From Calothrix sp. C42_A2020_038 (GTDB lineage: Bacteria > Cyanobacteriota > Cyanobacteriia > Cyanobacteriales > Nostocaceae), in contig JACYLQ010000033.1 of the NCBI GenBank assembly GCA_015272395.1, positions 1 to 64,000 on the forward strand: 64,000 bases of DNA. Reading direction: 5' to 3'. Below the pieces are notes generated by a model. The model saw only the letters and a program-made list of their open reading frames with translations, did not search any database and was not told the DNA's origin. Position numbers and translations under genes: made by a program. Below are positions 9,205-18,777 of this stretch, piece after piece (position 1 is the stretch's first letter; every line of letters begins with the position of its first letter).

Positions 9205-10551
9205 ATGTTAAGTCAAGAACCGAATAGTATCACAAGCCCTTCTTGGTGGCAACTTATAAATTGGATTTCCGATCCAATCGGATTTCAGCGCAAATATAGC
9301 CAAAAGTATGGAGATATTTTTTCCATGCATTTAAGCGGAATTGGTTCTAGTGTAATCGTTGGAAACCCTCAAGCAATTCAAGAAATTTTTAACCAAGATT
9401 CTAAATTTGATGTCGGTCGTGGCAACGAACTTGCAAAACCTCTGCTCGGCGAAAATTCTTTGATACTATTAGACGGAGGGCGCCATCGAAGAGAAAGAAA
9501 ATTATTAATGCCTCCTTTTCATGGAGAAAAGCTGCAAGCATACGCTAAACAAATTTGCTTAATTACCGAGCAAACTGGGAGCCAATGGCAAATTAATCAG
9601 CCATTTGTAGTTCGGTCTACCATGCAGAAAATTAGTTTGGAGGTTATTTTACAAATCGTCTTTGGTTTAAGTCAAGGGGAACGCTATGAGCAACTTAAAC
9701 CCCTACTCACATCTTGGCTGGATATGACCGATTCTCCTCTACGTTCTAGCATGTTATTTTTGCGCTTCTTACAAAAAGACTGGGGAATATGGACTCCTTG
9801 GGGAAGGATGAAACAAAGACAACGGCAAATTCATGATTTACTTCAAGCAGAAATTACGGAGAAAAGAACAAAACAAGATAGTACAGGTGGTGATGTTTTG
9901 AGTCTAATGATGGCAGCACAGGACGAAAACGGGCAAGTGATGAGCGACGAGGAATTAAGAGACGAACTGCTCACGATTTTATTTGCTGGGCATGAAACGA
10001 CTGCAACAACTCTTTCGTGGGCTTTCTATCAAATTCTTCGACATCCAGATATTCTAGAAAAATTGCAGCATGAACTAGATAGTTTAGGGAACAATCATAA
10101 CCCAATGGAAATTGCTCAACTTCCTCACTTGACAGCAGTTTGTCAAGAAACACTACGAATGTATCCAGTCATTCCAGCGCTGTTCCCACGTATTGCCAAG
10201 TCATCCATAAAAATTGCTGGATACGAGTTTGGCGCAGAAACTACCTTTTTGCCAAGTATCTACCTTGTGCATTATCGGGAAGATTTGTATCCCAATCCTC
10301 AGCAGTTTAAACCAGAACGTTTTTTAGAGCGTCAGTACTCTCCTGCAGAATACTTACCCTTTGGTGGTGGGAGTCGGCGGTGTTTGGGATATGCTTTAGC
10401 TCAGTTGGAAATGAAATTAGTCCTAGCAACGATTTTATCAAAGTATCAACTGGTTTTAGCTGAAGATAAACCCATTAAAATACAACGTCGTGGGTTTACC
10501 CTTGCTCCAAAAGGCGGTGTACGGATTATGATAACCGGAAAAAGAATTTAG
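9205..10551 (+). CDS. Cytochrome P450 (CYP110-like)
   Basis: This 448-residue haem monooxygenase has all family signatures: the I-helix oxygen-activation motif AGHETT (about residues 264-269), the ExxR motif ETLR of helix K, and the haem-binding loop [11 protein letters not shown] with the axial Cys at residue 393. The length is normal for a soluble bacterial P450. The N-terminus (the [16 protein letters not shown] block) matches the CYP110 type that is widespread in Nostocales, whose members hydroxylate fatty acids or terpenes with ferredoxin as electron donor. A GGAAA element 5 bases upstream of the ATG may be the ribosome binding site. No terpene synthase or redox partner lies beside it, so the substrate is open. 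Confidence 0.93.
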   Translation: MLSQEPNSITSPSWWQLINWISDPIGFQRKYSQKYGDIFSMHLSGIGSSVIVGNPQAIQEIFNQDSKFDVGRGNELAKPLLGENSLILLDGGRHRRERKLLMPPFHGEKLQAYAKQICLITEQTGSQWQINQPFVVRSTMQKISLEVILQIVFGLSQGERYEQLKPLLTSWLDMTDSPLRSSMLFLRFLQKDWGIWTPWGRMKQRQRQIHDLLQAEITEKRTKQDSTGGDVLSLMMAAQDENGQVMSDEELRDELLTILFAGHETTATTLSWAFYQILRHPDILEKLQHELDSLGNNHNPMEIAQLPHLTAVCQETLRMYPVIPALFPRIAKSSIKIAGYEFGAETTFLPSIYLVHYREDLYPNPQQFKPERFLERQYSPAEYLPFGGGSRRCLGYALAQLEMKLVLATILSKYQLVLAEDKPIKIQRRGFTLAPKGGVRIMITGKRI

Positions 10552-10709
10552 GTAGTAATGTTAACTCCACAACAGTTTGGTTTTTATCTATGTACAAGAG
10601 CGCAACCTAAAAACTGCTGTATATCTTGCCAGTTAAGACAATGACCAAACCCTTACACGTGGTTCTCCTCCGTAAAGCAATGGCTTCTCTGTGTGTATGT
10701 GGTAAATAT

Positions 10710-10722
10710 GTATACTGTATAC
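10710..10722. promoter_or_regulatory. Double GTATAC sequence upstream of the P-type ATPase (possible operator)
   Basis: GTATAC occurs twice, separated by one base, giving an almost perfect dyad in the 283-base gap between the P450 and ATPase genes, about 110 bases before the ATPase start. The position suits an operator, but no regulator gene is nearby and no known box matches. Nothing else recognisable was seen in this gap. Confidence 0.2.
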
Positions 10723-10834
10723 TCTCTTGACTAGGGTGTATCTAACAACTTTGATTAAAATCATCCTAGCTGATCTGCTGTTGTAGTCTTTATATTAGAA
10801 CAGCTAGAACTTTGATTAACCACTGCCCTATTTA

Positions 10835-13297
10835 ATGGACAACAACTTTTCCACCCAGCAAGGTCTAACAGAGGAAGAAGCTAAAAAGCTACGTGCAGAA
10901 GGTTTAGGCAACAACGTGTTTCTGCAAACGAGTCGCTCGTACCGCCAAATTATTAATGAGAATATATTTAACTTTATTAATATAGTTTTCTTCGCAATTA
11001 GCGCTGTCATGGTTCTATTGCGGCGCTATAGCGATGCTTTTCTGGTTATAGTGATTATCTTTAGTGGTGTTATCATCGCACTTTGCCAGGAAATATGGGC
11101 CAAGCGCAAGTTAGACGAAATTGCTTTGCTCAACCGTCCCAAAACTACAGTGATTCGCGAAGGTAATAAACATGACATTGATCCAGGAGAAATAGTTCAG
11201 GGTGACATTATAGTCCTGACAGCAGGTGACCAAATCCTCGTTGATGGTGTTGTTGTTGGTGAGGGTCGTATTGATGTTGACGAGTCTTTGTTAACAGGTG
11301 AGTCAGATTTGATATCAAAGGTTGCTGGAGACTCAGTTTACTCTGGTACTATTTGTGTGACAGGCGCCGCTTGTTTTGAAGCCCTAAAAGTCGGTGCTGA
11401 AACAGTTGCGTATAAACTAATGACAGGAGCGCGCGCATTTCGTCAAGTTTATACACCTCTACAGCAAGAAATCAACCTAATAATCAGAATATTACTATTA
11501 CTTGCCTGTTATTTATGGATTTTAGTTGGTATCAGCTTTACTAGTCGCTCCTACTCTTTAGCGGATGTTGTTCAACACGCAGCGGTTGTTGCTGGTTTGG
11601 TTCCGAGTGGATTACTAATTGCGATTACTTTAGCATATGGTACAGCAGCAGTACGTATGTTAGGACAAGATGTATTGATTCAGCAAGCTAATGCAGTAGA
11701 ATCACTTAGTCATGTGAATATACTTTGCTTGGATAAAACAGGAACGTTAACGAGTAACCAAATCGAATTACAGAGAATTTTTCCAATTGATATTACAGAG
11801 AATGAACTGTGTCAAAAATTAGGAGACTACGTAGCCAGTACTATGGCTCCAAATCGTACTAGTGAGGCAATCGAATTATTTTGTAGCGGTCAAAAGCGTT
11901 CAATTAAAGGGGAAATTCCTTTTTCTAGCGCTCGCAAATGGAGTGCTATCACTTTCGATGACTCAATTGATCCAGGTACTTATGTTTTAGGGGCGCCGGA
12001 AATATTAGCTAAATCCTTATTATTACCAGATTCAACAAATAATTACATCCAAGAAAGCTTTGAACGAGGACTACGAGTACTTTTGTTTGCTTATACTAAA
12101 GACTTAAATATAATTGATCAAAATCAAGAACCAGAAAAAATCGCTTTGCCTGTTGAACTGAAACCTCTAGGTGTTATTGTATTTAGCGACAAACTACGTC
12201 CCCAAGCATGTGAGACATTACATTCTTTTCACAAAGCAGGTATTGAGCTTAAAATTATCTCTGGAGACAACCCTGATACAGTCGCAGCGCTAGCCAAACA
12301 AGCTGGGTTAAGTGAAGATATTAACGTCATATCAGGCTTAGAGTTAGCAATAATGGATGACTCGCAATTTGCGGCTGCGGCTGCAAATTGCACTATTTTT
12401 GGTCGCATTACCCCCGAACAAAAAGCCAAGCTTGTAAAAACACTGCGTCTGCAAGGAAATTATGTAGCAATGATTGGTGATGGAGTCAATGACGTTCTAT
12501 CACTCAAACAAGCTTCTTTAGCAGTATCAATGGAGAGTGGGTCAAAAGCGACTAGAAGCGTAGCCGATATTATTCTACTCAAAGATTCTTTTGCAGCACT
12601 ACCATTCGCTTTCTTAGAAGGTCAAAGAATTCGTAATGGGATTCGTGACTCGCTAGCATTATTTATAGTCAGGGTATTTTGTGTCGCGCTTTTAATTTTT
12701 TCTACTGGTATGGTAGCTGATAGCTTTCCTTTAGTTAATAAACACAGCGCCTTGCTGGCAATGTTTGGGGTCGGGTTACCAACAGCAGTTTTTCCCATTT
12801 GGGCAAAACCAGGGGAAGTGCAGAAACACGGCAGTATGGTTCGCTCTCTACTGCATTTTACAATTCCTGCCACATTAACTATGACACTTGTTGCACTTCT
12901 AGTTTTTTTACTATACCTTGTCAGGGCAATATTAGATTTACCACCAGGTCATCAAATTAGCGAAATCGATTACACACTTCCCCGTACAGCTTTAGTAACT
13001 ACTCTTGTTTTATGCCATTTATTTTTACTACCTTTCCTTAAACCTCCTGCAAGAGCTTGGGTTGCTGCCGAACCTTTGAGTAATGACTGGCGTTATACAA
13101 TTGCTGCTTTAATACTTTTTGCAGTATACATGGTAACTCTGGCATTACCTCTATCACGTCGCTTCTTTGAACTAGCTGCATTAAGCTGGCAAGATTGTCT
13201 ATTTTTAATCTTAGTTGTAATTGAGTGGTGTTTTATACTCAGAGCGATTTGGCGTTCTAAATTCTTTAATCGTTTTTTAGGAGTAGATTTAAGTTAA
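10835..13297 (+). CDS. HAD-family P-type cation-transporting ATPase (CtpE-like)
   Basis: This 820-residue transporter has the actuator-domain TGES motif (154-157), the phosphorylation site DKTGT with Asp300, and the hinge motif GDGVND (about 549). Membrane helices lie at about 46-85, 215-280 and in six segments after residue 605. The helix-4 motif reads PSGL (257-260) instead of the PEGL typical of P2-type pumps. No N-terminal metal-binding CxxC is present. The overall plan resembles the uncharacterised or CtpE-like (possibly calcium) group. A small membrane-anchored protein follows 20 bases downstream and is likely co-transcribed. The substrate cannot be read from the sequence. Confidence 0.85.
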   Translation: MDNNFSTQQGLTEEEAKKLRAEGLGNNVFLQTSRSYRQIINENIFNFINIVFFAISAVMVLLRRYSDAFLVIVIIFSGVIIALCQEIWAKRKLDEIALLNRPKTTVIREGNKHDIDPGEIVQGDIIVLTAGDQILVDGVVVGEGRIDVDESLLTGESDLISKVAGDSVYSGTICVTGAACFEALKVGAETVAYKLMTGARAFRQVYTPLQQEINLIIRILLLLACYLWILVGISFTSRSYSLADVVQHAAVVAGLVPSGLLIAITLAYGTAAVRMLGQDVLIQQANAVESLSHVNILCLDKTGTLTSNQIELQRIFPIDITENELCQKLGDYVASTMAPNRTSEAIELFCSGQKRSIKGEIPFSSARKWSAITFDDSIDPGTYVLGAPEILAKSLLLPDSTNNYIQESFERGLRVLLFAYTKDLNIIDQNQEPEKIALPVELKPLGVIVFSDKLRPQACETLHSFHKAGIELKIISGDNPDTVAALAKQAGLSEDINVISGLELAIMDDSQFAAAAANCTIFGRITPEQKAKLVKTLRLQGNYVAMIGDGVNDVLSLKQASLAVSMESGSKATRSVADIILLKDSFAALPFAFLEGQRIRNGIRDSLALFIVRVFCVALLIFSTGMVADSFPLVNKHSALLAMFGVGLPTAVFPIWAKPGEVQKHGSMVRSLLHFTIPATLTMTLVALLVFLLYLVRAILDLPPGHQISEIDYTLPRTALVTTLVLCHLFLLPFLKPPARAWVAAEPLSNDWRYTIAALILFAVYMVTLALPLSRRFFELAALSWQDCLFLILVVIEWCFILRAIWRSKFFNRFLGVDLS

Positions 13298-13317
13298 GCA
13301 TTGGATTGAATTGCAAT

Positions 13318-13941
13318 ATGAAACAACAAATTGAGGAAGAAGCTAAAAATTTGGTTCCTAATTACCCTGTGCGAATATGGGAATTACTTTTGATCTTACT
13401 AGGAGCATTTGGATTAATTGGTACAGCTTTAGTTGGAATAGCAACAAAAACACTTACTAACGTATTAACCCCAGCGAGGGCAGAAGCTATTGCACAAAGC
13501 TTATTTGAATATCAAATCCCAGGTGGTTCCAGGGGAGTTGCTGGTATCAATTTTGGCGCCAAAAATATTGCAATTGTTAGTAGTCTAAGCACCCCACCAG
13601 ATGTAACACTTTTTGTCAGCAAGGTTCCTGTAGTACAAACACCTGACGAAGACTTGATTAATTTGGGTGATACGCTTCGGGAAATTTTTCAGGGTGACTT
13701 TATCCCAAGTGAGTCAACAACTGAGACTGCACAGCTATGTGGCAAAACTGTTACTGTTTCAATTCAAAGCGGGCAACAATTCTTTGACGAACAAACTCCA
13801 TCTGTTTCTGCCATTCGCTATCTTGCCAAAATCGCAGAAAACGGTGTCGAAAGAAACATCAGTATTATTACTAACGGTGAAAACGCTTACGATAAAGCCA
13901 CAAAGGTTTTTAATTCCCTAAGATGTCGTTTTGAAGCGTGA
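13318..13941 (+). CDS. Single-helix membrane-anchored protein, function unknown
   Basis: The frame can be opened from a TTG at 13306, but the ATG at 13318 (MKQQIEEEAK) is more credible because a GGA lies 12 bases before it. The 207-residue product has one strong membrane helix near residues 22-45 after a charged N-terminus, and then an outside or periplasmic domain of about 160 residues with two Cys residues. I do not recognise the family. The gene starts 20 bases after the P-type ATPase stop, so it is probably an operon partner, perhaps an accessory subunit; this is inference from position only. Confidence 0.7.
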   Translation: MKQQIEEEAKNLVPNYPVRIWELLLILLGAFGLIGTALVGIATKTLTNVLTPARAEAIAQSLFEYQIPGGSRGVAGINFGAKNIAIVSSLSTPPDVTLFVSKVPVVQTPDEDLINLGDTLREIFQGDFIPSESTTETAQLCGKTVTVSIQSGQQFFDEQTPSVSAIRYLAKIAENGVERNISIITNGENAYDKATKVFNSLRCRFEA

Positions 13942-14172
13942 AATATCTACACACTCCCCGAAGGTGAGTATATGGACTTCCCAATTCATTAGGGATGTAC
14001 TCGCGGTTTTTTGCAATTTTGTTAGGAAAACAATCTATTTGATAATTGATGAGGGGTGTTTACCCTCTCCCCAGCCTCAATGTTTAACACGTAATATTTC
14101 AGTCTACCGAGGAAAAATTTGTTGTTTATGAGCCAATATCGATAGCGATAATTTTGCCTAAGTAGAAGCGCC

Positions 14173-14247
14173 AAACCAAGATTTATCGGTACTTTTCGGG
14201 ATACGTTACTCAGTTCTGGTCAGTAATAGTGTATCCCTTCTTGGTTT
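14173..14247. ncRNA. Possible structured RNA or hairpin element
   Basis: Three nested arms pair: AAACCAAGA (14173-14181) with TCTTGGTTT (14239-14247), GGGATAC (14198-14204) with GTATCCC (14231-14237), and GTTACT with AGTAAT (14205, 14222) allowing one G-U pair. The nesting is too orderly to dismiss, but the 16-base internal bulge and lack of a known family leave its nature open. Confidence 0.3.
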
Positions 14248-14337
14248 GCTTTACTAAATCTTAACCTGAGTTTACTGGAATTTTAACTTCTAACCTGTTA
14301 ACTTATTACTAATTCACTTTTTGCTGCAACATTTGAA

Positions 14338-14384
14338 CCTCCCTAATTCCCGGTATTCACGGGTGTGTGGGAGGATTATTTTTT
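14338..14384 (+). terminator. Terminator-like hairpin
   Basis: CCTCCC (14338-14343) pairs with GGGAGG (14369-14374), with an inner CCCG/CGGG stem (14349-14363), followed by ATTATTTTTT. It may end transcription from the ATPase operon about 400 bases after its last gene, or act as an attenuator ahead of the aldehyde dehydrogenase. Confidence 0.5.
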
Positions 14385-14548
14385 ATACGGAAGCAGAAAC
14401 CTATGCGGACGAGTGTTTACTGTGACTGGACAAACGCGCTCGGTTATGGCAACAACTCTCGAAAAATTAATCAGACGTGAATATATTGACTATATTTCAA
14501 ATAAGGGCGAGACTTGATACAACAGTTTCAGTGTTGGAGTTATAAATT

Positions 14549-16042
14549 ATGGCTACTACCTTCACTTGTCGTAATTTTATTAATGGTAAATGGTTAGATA
14601 ACACTGAAAATAGGCTGCAAAGTATTAATCCAGCATGTAAAGATGAAATTGTTGCTACTTTCCCCCGTTCTACAAACGAAGATGTGGAAGACGCGGTAGT
14701 AGCTGCAAGTCACGCTTATAAAAGTTGGCGCCTAATTCCTGCACCTGCGCGCGCAGAGTATGTATTTAAGGTTGGAGAGTTATTACTTCAACAAAAAGAA
14801 GAATTAGCACAATTAATTAGTATTGAAATGGGTAAACCTTTGGCTGAAGCACGAGGTGATGTGCAAGAAGGTATTGACTGTGCTTTTTATAGTGCTGGGG
14901 AAGGGCGCCGTTTGTACGGTCAAACGACTCCATCTGAAATGCCCAATAAATTTGCGATGACTGTCAGAACACCGATAGGTGTATGCGCTTTAATTACTCC
15001 GTGGAATTTTCCTATTGCTATTCCTTGTTGGAAAGCTATGCCTGCATTAGTATGTGGTAACACTATTATTTTGAAACCTGCTGAAGATACACCCGCTTGT
15101 GCAACAAAGTTAATTGAAATTTTTGAAAAAGCTGGTTTTCCACCTGGTGTTGTCAACTTGGTACATGGTGTCGGAGAAGAAGTTGGTAAAGCATTAGTAG
15201 AGCATCCTGATGTTAACTTAGTATCCTTTACAGGTTCTTCTCAAACAGGTTCATTAGTTGGAGAAATTTGTGGGCGCCTGCATAAGCGTGTATGTTTGGA
15301 AATGGGAGGAAAAAATGCTCAGATAGTTATGGAAGACGCTGATTTAGAATTAGCACTTGATGGTGCAGTTTGGGGAGCATTTGGCACCACAGGACAACGA
15401 TGTACAGCGACAAGTCGTCTGATCTTACATACTGAGATTAAAGCGAAATTTATAGAAATGCTCAAAGCACGTGCAAGTAAATTACGCTTAGGTGCAGGTT
15501 ATGAATTAGACACTGAAATTGGACCGATAATCAATCAAAAACAACTTCAACAGGTAACAAAATATATTGATATAGCCCGCCAAGAAGGTGCAAATATATT
15601 AATAGGTGGTGAAATAGCTAGTGAAGGTGCTTTAAAAAACGGTTACTTTTTCCAACCCACAATATTAGATAATGTGACACCAAGTATGCGTATTGCCCGT
15701 GAAGAAATATTTGGACCTGTAGTTGCTTTAATAGAAGTAAATTCGTTTGAACAAGCAATAGATATTCTCAACAACACGAATTATGGTCTTTCCTCTTCGA
15801 TATACACCCGTGATGTCAACCGCGCGTTTGCAGCAATACGCGATATCGAAGCTGGTATTACTTATATTAATGGTCCAACAATAGGTGCTGAAGTTCACTT
15901 ACCATTTGGAGGAGTCAAACAAACGGGTAATGGACATCGCGAAGCTGGAAGCGCTGCTATTGATACATTTACTGAATGGAAAACAGTTTATGTTGACTTT
16001 TCCGGAAGCTTACAGCGGGCACAAATTGATAATCGAGGTTAA
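14549..16042 (+). CDS. NAD(P)-dependent aldehyde dehydrogenase family protein
   Basis: This 497-residue enzyme has the complete ALDH plan: the PWNFP substrate/cofactor segment (about residue 151), the FTGSSQTG cofactor loop (about 227), catalytic Glu in LEMGGKNA (about 251) and catalytic Cys in GQRCTA (about 285). The tail contains GNGHREAG and TEWKTVYVDFSG, which is more like the alpha-ketoglutaric semialdehyde / YcbD-type branch than the betaine aldehyde branch. It oxidises an aldehyde to the acid in the cytoplasm; the exact substrate is uncertain. GGAG lies upstream of the ATG, a normal ribosome binding site. It stands alone between a long leader and a convergent pseudogene that overlaps its last bases. 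Confidence 0.9.
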   Translation: MATTFTCRNFINGKWLDNTENRLQSINPACKDEIVATFPRSTNEDVEDAVVAASHAYKSWRLIPAPARAEYVFKVGELLLQQKEELAQLISIEMGKPLAEARGDVQEGIDCAFYSAGEGRRLYGQTTPSEMPNKFAMTVRTPIGVCALITPWNFPIAIPCWKAMPALVCGNTIILKPAEDTPACATKLIEIFEKAGFPPGVVNLVHGVGEEVGKALVEHPDVNLVSFTGSSQTGSLVGEICGRLHKRVCLEMGGKNAQIVMEDADLELALDGAVWGAFGTTGQRCTATSRLILHTEIKAKFIEMLKARASKLRLGAGYELDTEIGPIINQKQLQQVTKYIDIARQEGANILIGGEIASEGALKNGYFFQPTILDNVTPSMRIAREEIFGPVVALIEVNSFEQAIDILNNTNYGLSSSIYTRDVNRAFAAIRDIEAGITYINGPTIGAEVHLPFGGVKQTGNGHREAGSAAIDTFTEWKTVYVDFSGSLQRAQIDNRG

Positions 16043-16169
16043 AAGGCTGCTACTATTGAAGGGCGAATACTTAAATGCTTTATTACCAAACGATGTAACC
16101 ATAGGTTCCATAAAATCATCGAGAACGCTGTTGCGAGTGCGGCGCCTAAAATTCCTATCACCTTGAGCA

Positions 16170-16405
16170 TACAACGAAGCAAACATCGGCGCCGCAATCG
16201 AATTGATTGAAGTTAGCAACACATTTACCCACAGTGATGTTTTAAAAGCACCACTGTAAATACCTACTGCTTTGACTCCTACCATACTACCAATCATCAA
16301 GGTATCTGCTTGACTTAAAATTATGGCTGAATATTTGTACAGCGAAAGCACTACTCGCACCGCGTGCAAGAGTTATCAATTTTAGAGGTATAGTCCTCAG
16401 TCTTT
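16170..16405 (-). pseudogene. Remnant of an oligosaccharide flippase (RfbX/Wzx-type), internally deleted and frameshifted
   Basis: On the minus strand one frame (about 16400-16340) reads LARGASSAFAVQIFS, typical of the extreme N-terminus of a flippase. A shifted frame from about 16345 to 16175 reads ILSQADTLMIGSMVG and ends with APMFASLYAQGD, typical of the middle of such a protein (usually around residue 250). The roughly 200 residues that should lie between are missing, and the C-terminal half is absent. The open frame continues to 16010 over the aldehyde dehydrogenase tail with no recognisable content. This is a decayed gene. An intact flippase of the same class lies at 58.5 kb. Confidence 0.7.
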
Positions 16406-17083
16406 TTTCTTTTTCCAATATTCTCTTACTCTTTGTTCCCACATCAACCAATATTTCTCCATCACCGAAGCTTCAAACCAAAATATTTCCGCAGGATGAT
16501 TCGGGATAGCTACAATTAGAAGCGCGCGCTTTACTTCAATATCATACTCGCGATAAGATTCACTTACTGCTCCTAAATATGCGGCTAACTGTAGAGGATA
16601 TTCGTATAATCTTTCTACTGAACCTTTAGGTTTATCAGAAGTTTTCCACTCACATACACAATTTACACCTTGATAACTGGCAATACAATCAACTTTACCA
16701 GAATAGCCTAAATTATAGTTAAAAACAGAACCTTCAATCAATCTTACAGTATCAATTTCATCTAAAACAGGTTTAATACTTTCCCAATATGGAATACTTG
16801 CTTCTGGACAAACAGGATTTTGATTCAGTAAATAACGCTCGATTTGTTTGTGCGTTTGTGTACCGCGACTAATAGCTTTTGTAGTAATACGAGTTGCTTC
16901 TTCTAAACCAACACGTGCTTTCCAATTTGCTAACCGATCGCGGTCTTCTTGTGGTTTGGTTGCATTTAATATTGTTGTGACACTGGGAAAACGTTTACCA
17001 TCACCATCAAGGTAATATTGTTTACCATTTTCTCGAATGAATTTAGCATTTATACGGGGAAGTAATTGAATATTGAATTGCAT
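16397..17083 (-). CDS. PD-(D/E)XK exonuclease, MGME1-like
   Basis: This 228-residue protein carries a RecB-type nuclease core: His78 in GTQTHKQ, Glu117, Asp132 in YSGKVDC, and the Glu145-x-Lys147 pair in CEWKTSD. The order and spacing resemble the MGME1 (mitochondrial genome maintenance exonuclease) group, and the opening PSVTTIL is also typical. Such enzymes degrade single-stranded DNA ends. The basic C-terminus (EYWKKKKD) may help binding. It is a free-standing gene directly upstream, in the same direction, of the flippase remnant, and has no Cas or helicase neighbour, so a repair role is more likely than a CRISPR role (inference). Confidence 0.8.
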   Translation of the reverse strand: MQFNIQLLPRINAKFIRENGKQYYLDGDGKRFPSVTTILNATKPQEDRDRLANWKARVGLEEATRITTKAISRGTQTHKQIERYLLNQNPVCPEASIPYWESIKPVLDEIDTVRLIEGSVFNYNLGYSGKVDCIASYQGVNCVCEWKTSDKPKGSVERLYEYPLQLAAYLGAVSESYREYDIEVKRALLIVAIPNHPAEIFWFEASVMEKYWLMWEQRVREYWKKKKD

Positions 17084-17234
17084 TGGCGATCAAAAATAGG
17101 GAACAGTGAATAAAATAACTTATTACTGTTAACTATCTTTTTATAAATACCACTTTTGTTAGAGGGAACAGTTACAAAACTTAACTAAGTTAGTCAATGT
17201 GAGTAGTTAGCAAATTACCAAAAAAGTCTAAATC

Positions 17235-17999
17235 ATGATTAACAAAATTGTAAATCCAGTCAGAATAGCAGTTGTTACCATTATTGGTTTTAGCGCACTG
17301 GCAATTCCTGTTACTGCACAAACAAGCCCTAATCAGGCGCCAACTAACACCCAAGAATCTCCTGACAGTACTACTCAGCCATCAACGAATCAGCAAACAC
17401 CTGCACAAACTCAGATGAACGCAGAAAATGAGAACTTGTTGCAAGTAGCCCAATCAAGTGGTTCTTTTACTACCCTTGCACAAGCTGTTGAAGCTGCTGG
17501 TTTAACCGATACTCTTTCCGACGGTTCCTATACAATTTTTGCACCTACTGACCAAGCTTTTAGCACTTCCTTACCAGAAGGCGCCTTGGAATTTTTACTT
17601 CAACCTCAAAACAGAGACTTGTTACAGCAAGTTCTAACATACCACGTTGTACCAGGTAGAGTTACATCTGATAATTTGAGAACTGGTTCGGTTAGAACTC
17701 TTGGTGGTGGGGTTGCTGTTCGCAGAACATCTGAAAGGGTAATCGTTAACAATGCTAGTGTTACCCAACCCGATATTAAAGCTAGCAATGGTGTAATCCA
17801 TGCTGTCAATCGCGTTCTCTTGCCATCCACTTTGCGTCAGACCATTGCAACAAGACTTCAACAAGAACCAACTACGACTGAACCAAATCAGCAAACCGCT
17901 CCACAGCAAAATCAACTACCTGAAGTAAATCAGGAACCAACTACACCAAATCAAGTACCTGAATCAAACCAGGCGCCTGCACCAAATCAAACACCGTAA
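17235..17999 (+). CDS. Secreted fasciclin (FAS1) domain protein with Gln/Asn/Pro-rich tail
   Basis: A signal peptide covers residues 1-29 (ending VTAQ). A low-complexity Gln/Thr/Pro segment follows, and then one FAS1 domain at about 72-205. It contains both conserved FAS1 boxes: the first reads YTIFAPTDQAF, the second GVIHAVNRVLLP, with the conserved YHVV between them. The last 45 residues are repeats rich in NQ and P (EPTTPNQVPESNQ-like), probably a cell-wall or matrix linker. FAS1 proteins mediate adhesion in the envelope or sheath. It is transcribed alone. Three GGCGCC sites lie inside the gene, so its composition matches the host. Confidence 0.9.
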   Translation: MINKIVNPVRIAVVTIIGFSALAIPVTAQTSPNQAPTNTQESPDSTTQPSTNQQTPAQTQMNAENENLLQVAQSSGSFTTLAQAVEAAGLTDTLSDGSYTIFAPTDQAFSTSLPEGALEFLLQPQNRDLLQQVLTYHVVPGRVTSDNLRTGSVRTLGGGVAVRRTSERVIVNNASVTQPDIKASNGVIHAVNRVLLPSTLRQTIATRLQQEPTTTEPNQQTAPQQNQLPEVNQEPTTPNQVPESNQAPAPNQTP

Positions 18000-18086
18000 T
18001 AATGGTGGTATAGACGATTGTGCGTTACGGTAGTTAAACTCCTTACTTCGTTACAGGTTTTTCATCTGTAACGCACCCTATATTTA

Positions 18087-18680
18087 TCATTTGGATGGGG
18101 TATATAACCGATCGCCGATAATATGGCTGATTTCACTTACTATTTGGTTATAAGTAGATTCAGGTAAGGCAGGTATTGCATTTTCAATACTGATAGGATG
18201 TTCTAAATGAATCCAAGATTTACAACCACCATATTCTTGACGATAAGAAATTTCTTCGATTTGTGCTAACTTATAAACCCGCAATAATAGTACAAATAAA
18301 GGTTGACGAGGTTTCCATTTGAGACGGTCACAAATAAAATGCTCATTCCATATATGAAAAGGCAATAATTGATTAACGATGTTTTCTTCAGAAATAGGCA
18401 AAATATTTGTAATAGTAGCCCAGCTACCGATACATATTCTCTCTGGATGCCAACCTGATGTTACTGATATTACACGATTAGCGTACTCAGGCTTAAGTAA
18501 GAAAGGTTGTTGGTGTTCATAAGTCGGATATAGCAGAACTTGCTCCTGGGCAACTTGAAAACGTCCACCTTGTTCGTGGATACCACCTTTACGAAGCAGC
18601 ATTATAGTTTTACCTGCTTCTAAAGCTTGAATCGCAACAGCCCATTCTTTTAAGGCATGAAAAGTAGCAGTCAATTCCAT
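18087..18680 (-). CDS. DUF1802 family protein
   Basis: This 197-residue cytoplasmic protein begins with the FHALKEWAVAIQALEAGKT block and continues with LLRKGGIHE and FLLKPEYAN, which identify the DUF1802 family. It also has the family feature YGGCKSWIHLE near residue 150. The function is unknown; the family has been linked by sequence to regulators or restriction-associated proteins, without proof. The gene is convergent with the fasciclin gene and its start is 97 bases from the divergent aldo/keto reductase fragment. The length is normal, and no defect is seen. Confidence 0.82.
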   Translation of the reverse strand: MELTATFHALKEWAVAIQALEAGKTIMLLRKGGIHEQGGRFQVAQEQVLLYPTYEHQQPFLLKPEYANRVISVTSGWHPERICIGSWATITNILPISEENIVNQLLPFHIWNEHFICDRLKWKPRQPLFVLLLRVYKLAQIEEISYRQEYGGCKSWIHLEHPISIENAIPALPESTYNQIVSEISHIIGDRLYTPSK

Positions 18681-18777
18681 AAGTATCTAATTAAAGTCTC
18701 ATTTTAATTGAATCCAGAGCTAGATAAACTAGAAAATTATCTAGGGCTATATTCAAAGCCATAAGTTCGGGGGAAAT

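Larger units (their letters stand above)
13942..14548. other. 607-base intergenic stretch with two hairpins
   Basis: No convincing gene is present. A 66-codon frame at 13931-14131 has no family features and overlaps the previous gene. The stretch holds a long imperfect hairpin (14173-14247) and a terminator-like hairpin (14338-14384), described separately, and ends with the leader of the aldehyde dehydrogenase gene (GGAG about 11 bases before its ATG). Confidence 0.6.

Noticed and set aside
10710-10722. GTATAC pair as a metal-regulator operator
   Set aside because: No regulator gene is near and no known operator matches; kept only as a low-confidence site.
13931-14131. 66-codon frame after the ATPase partner gene
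   Set aside because: It overlaps the previous gene, has no ribosome binding site and no protein-like pattern.
16397-17083. PD-(D/E)XK protein as Cas4
   Set aside because: It lacks the four-cysteine iron-sulfur cluster of Cas4 and there are no Cas genes nearby; MGME1-like is a better fit.
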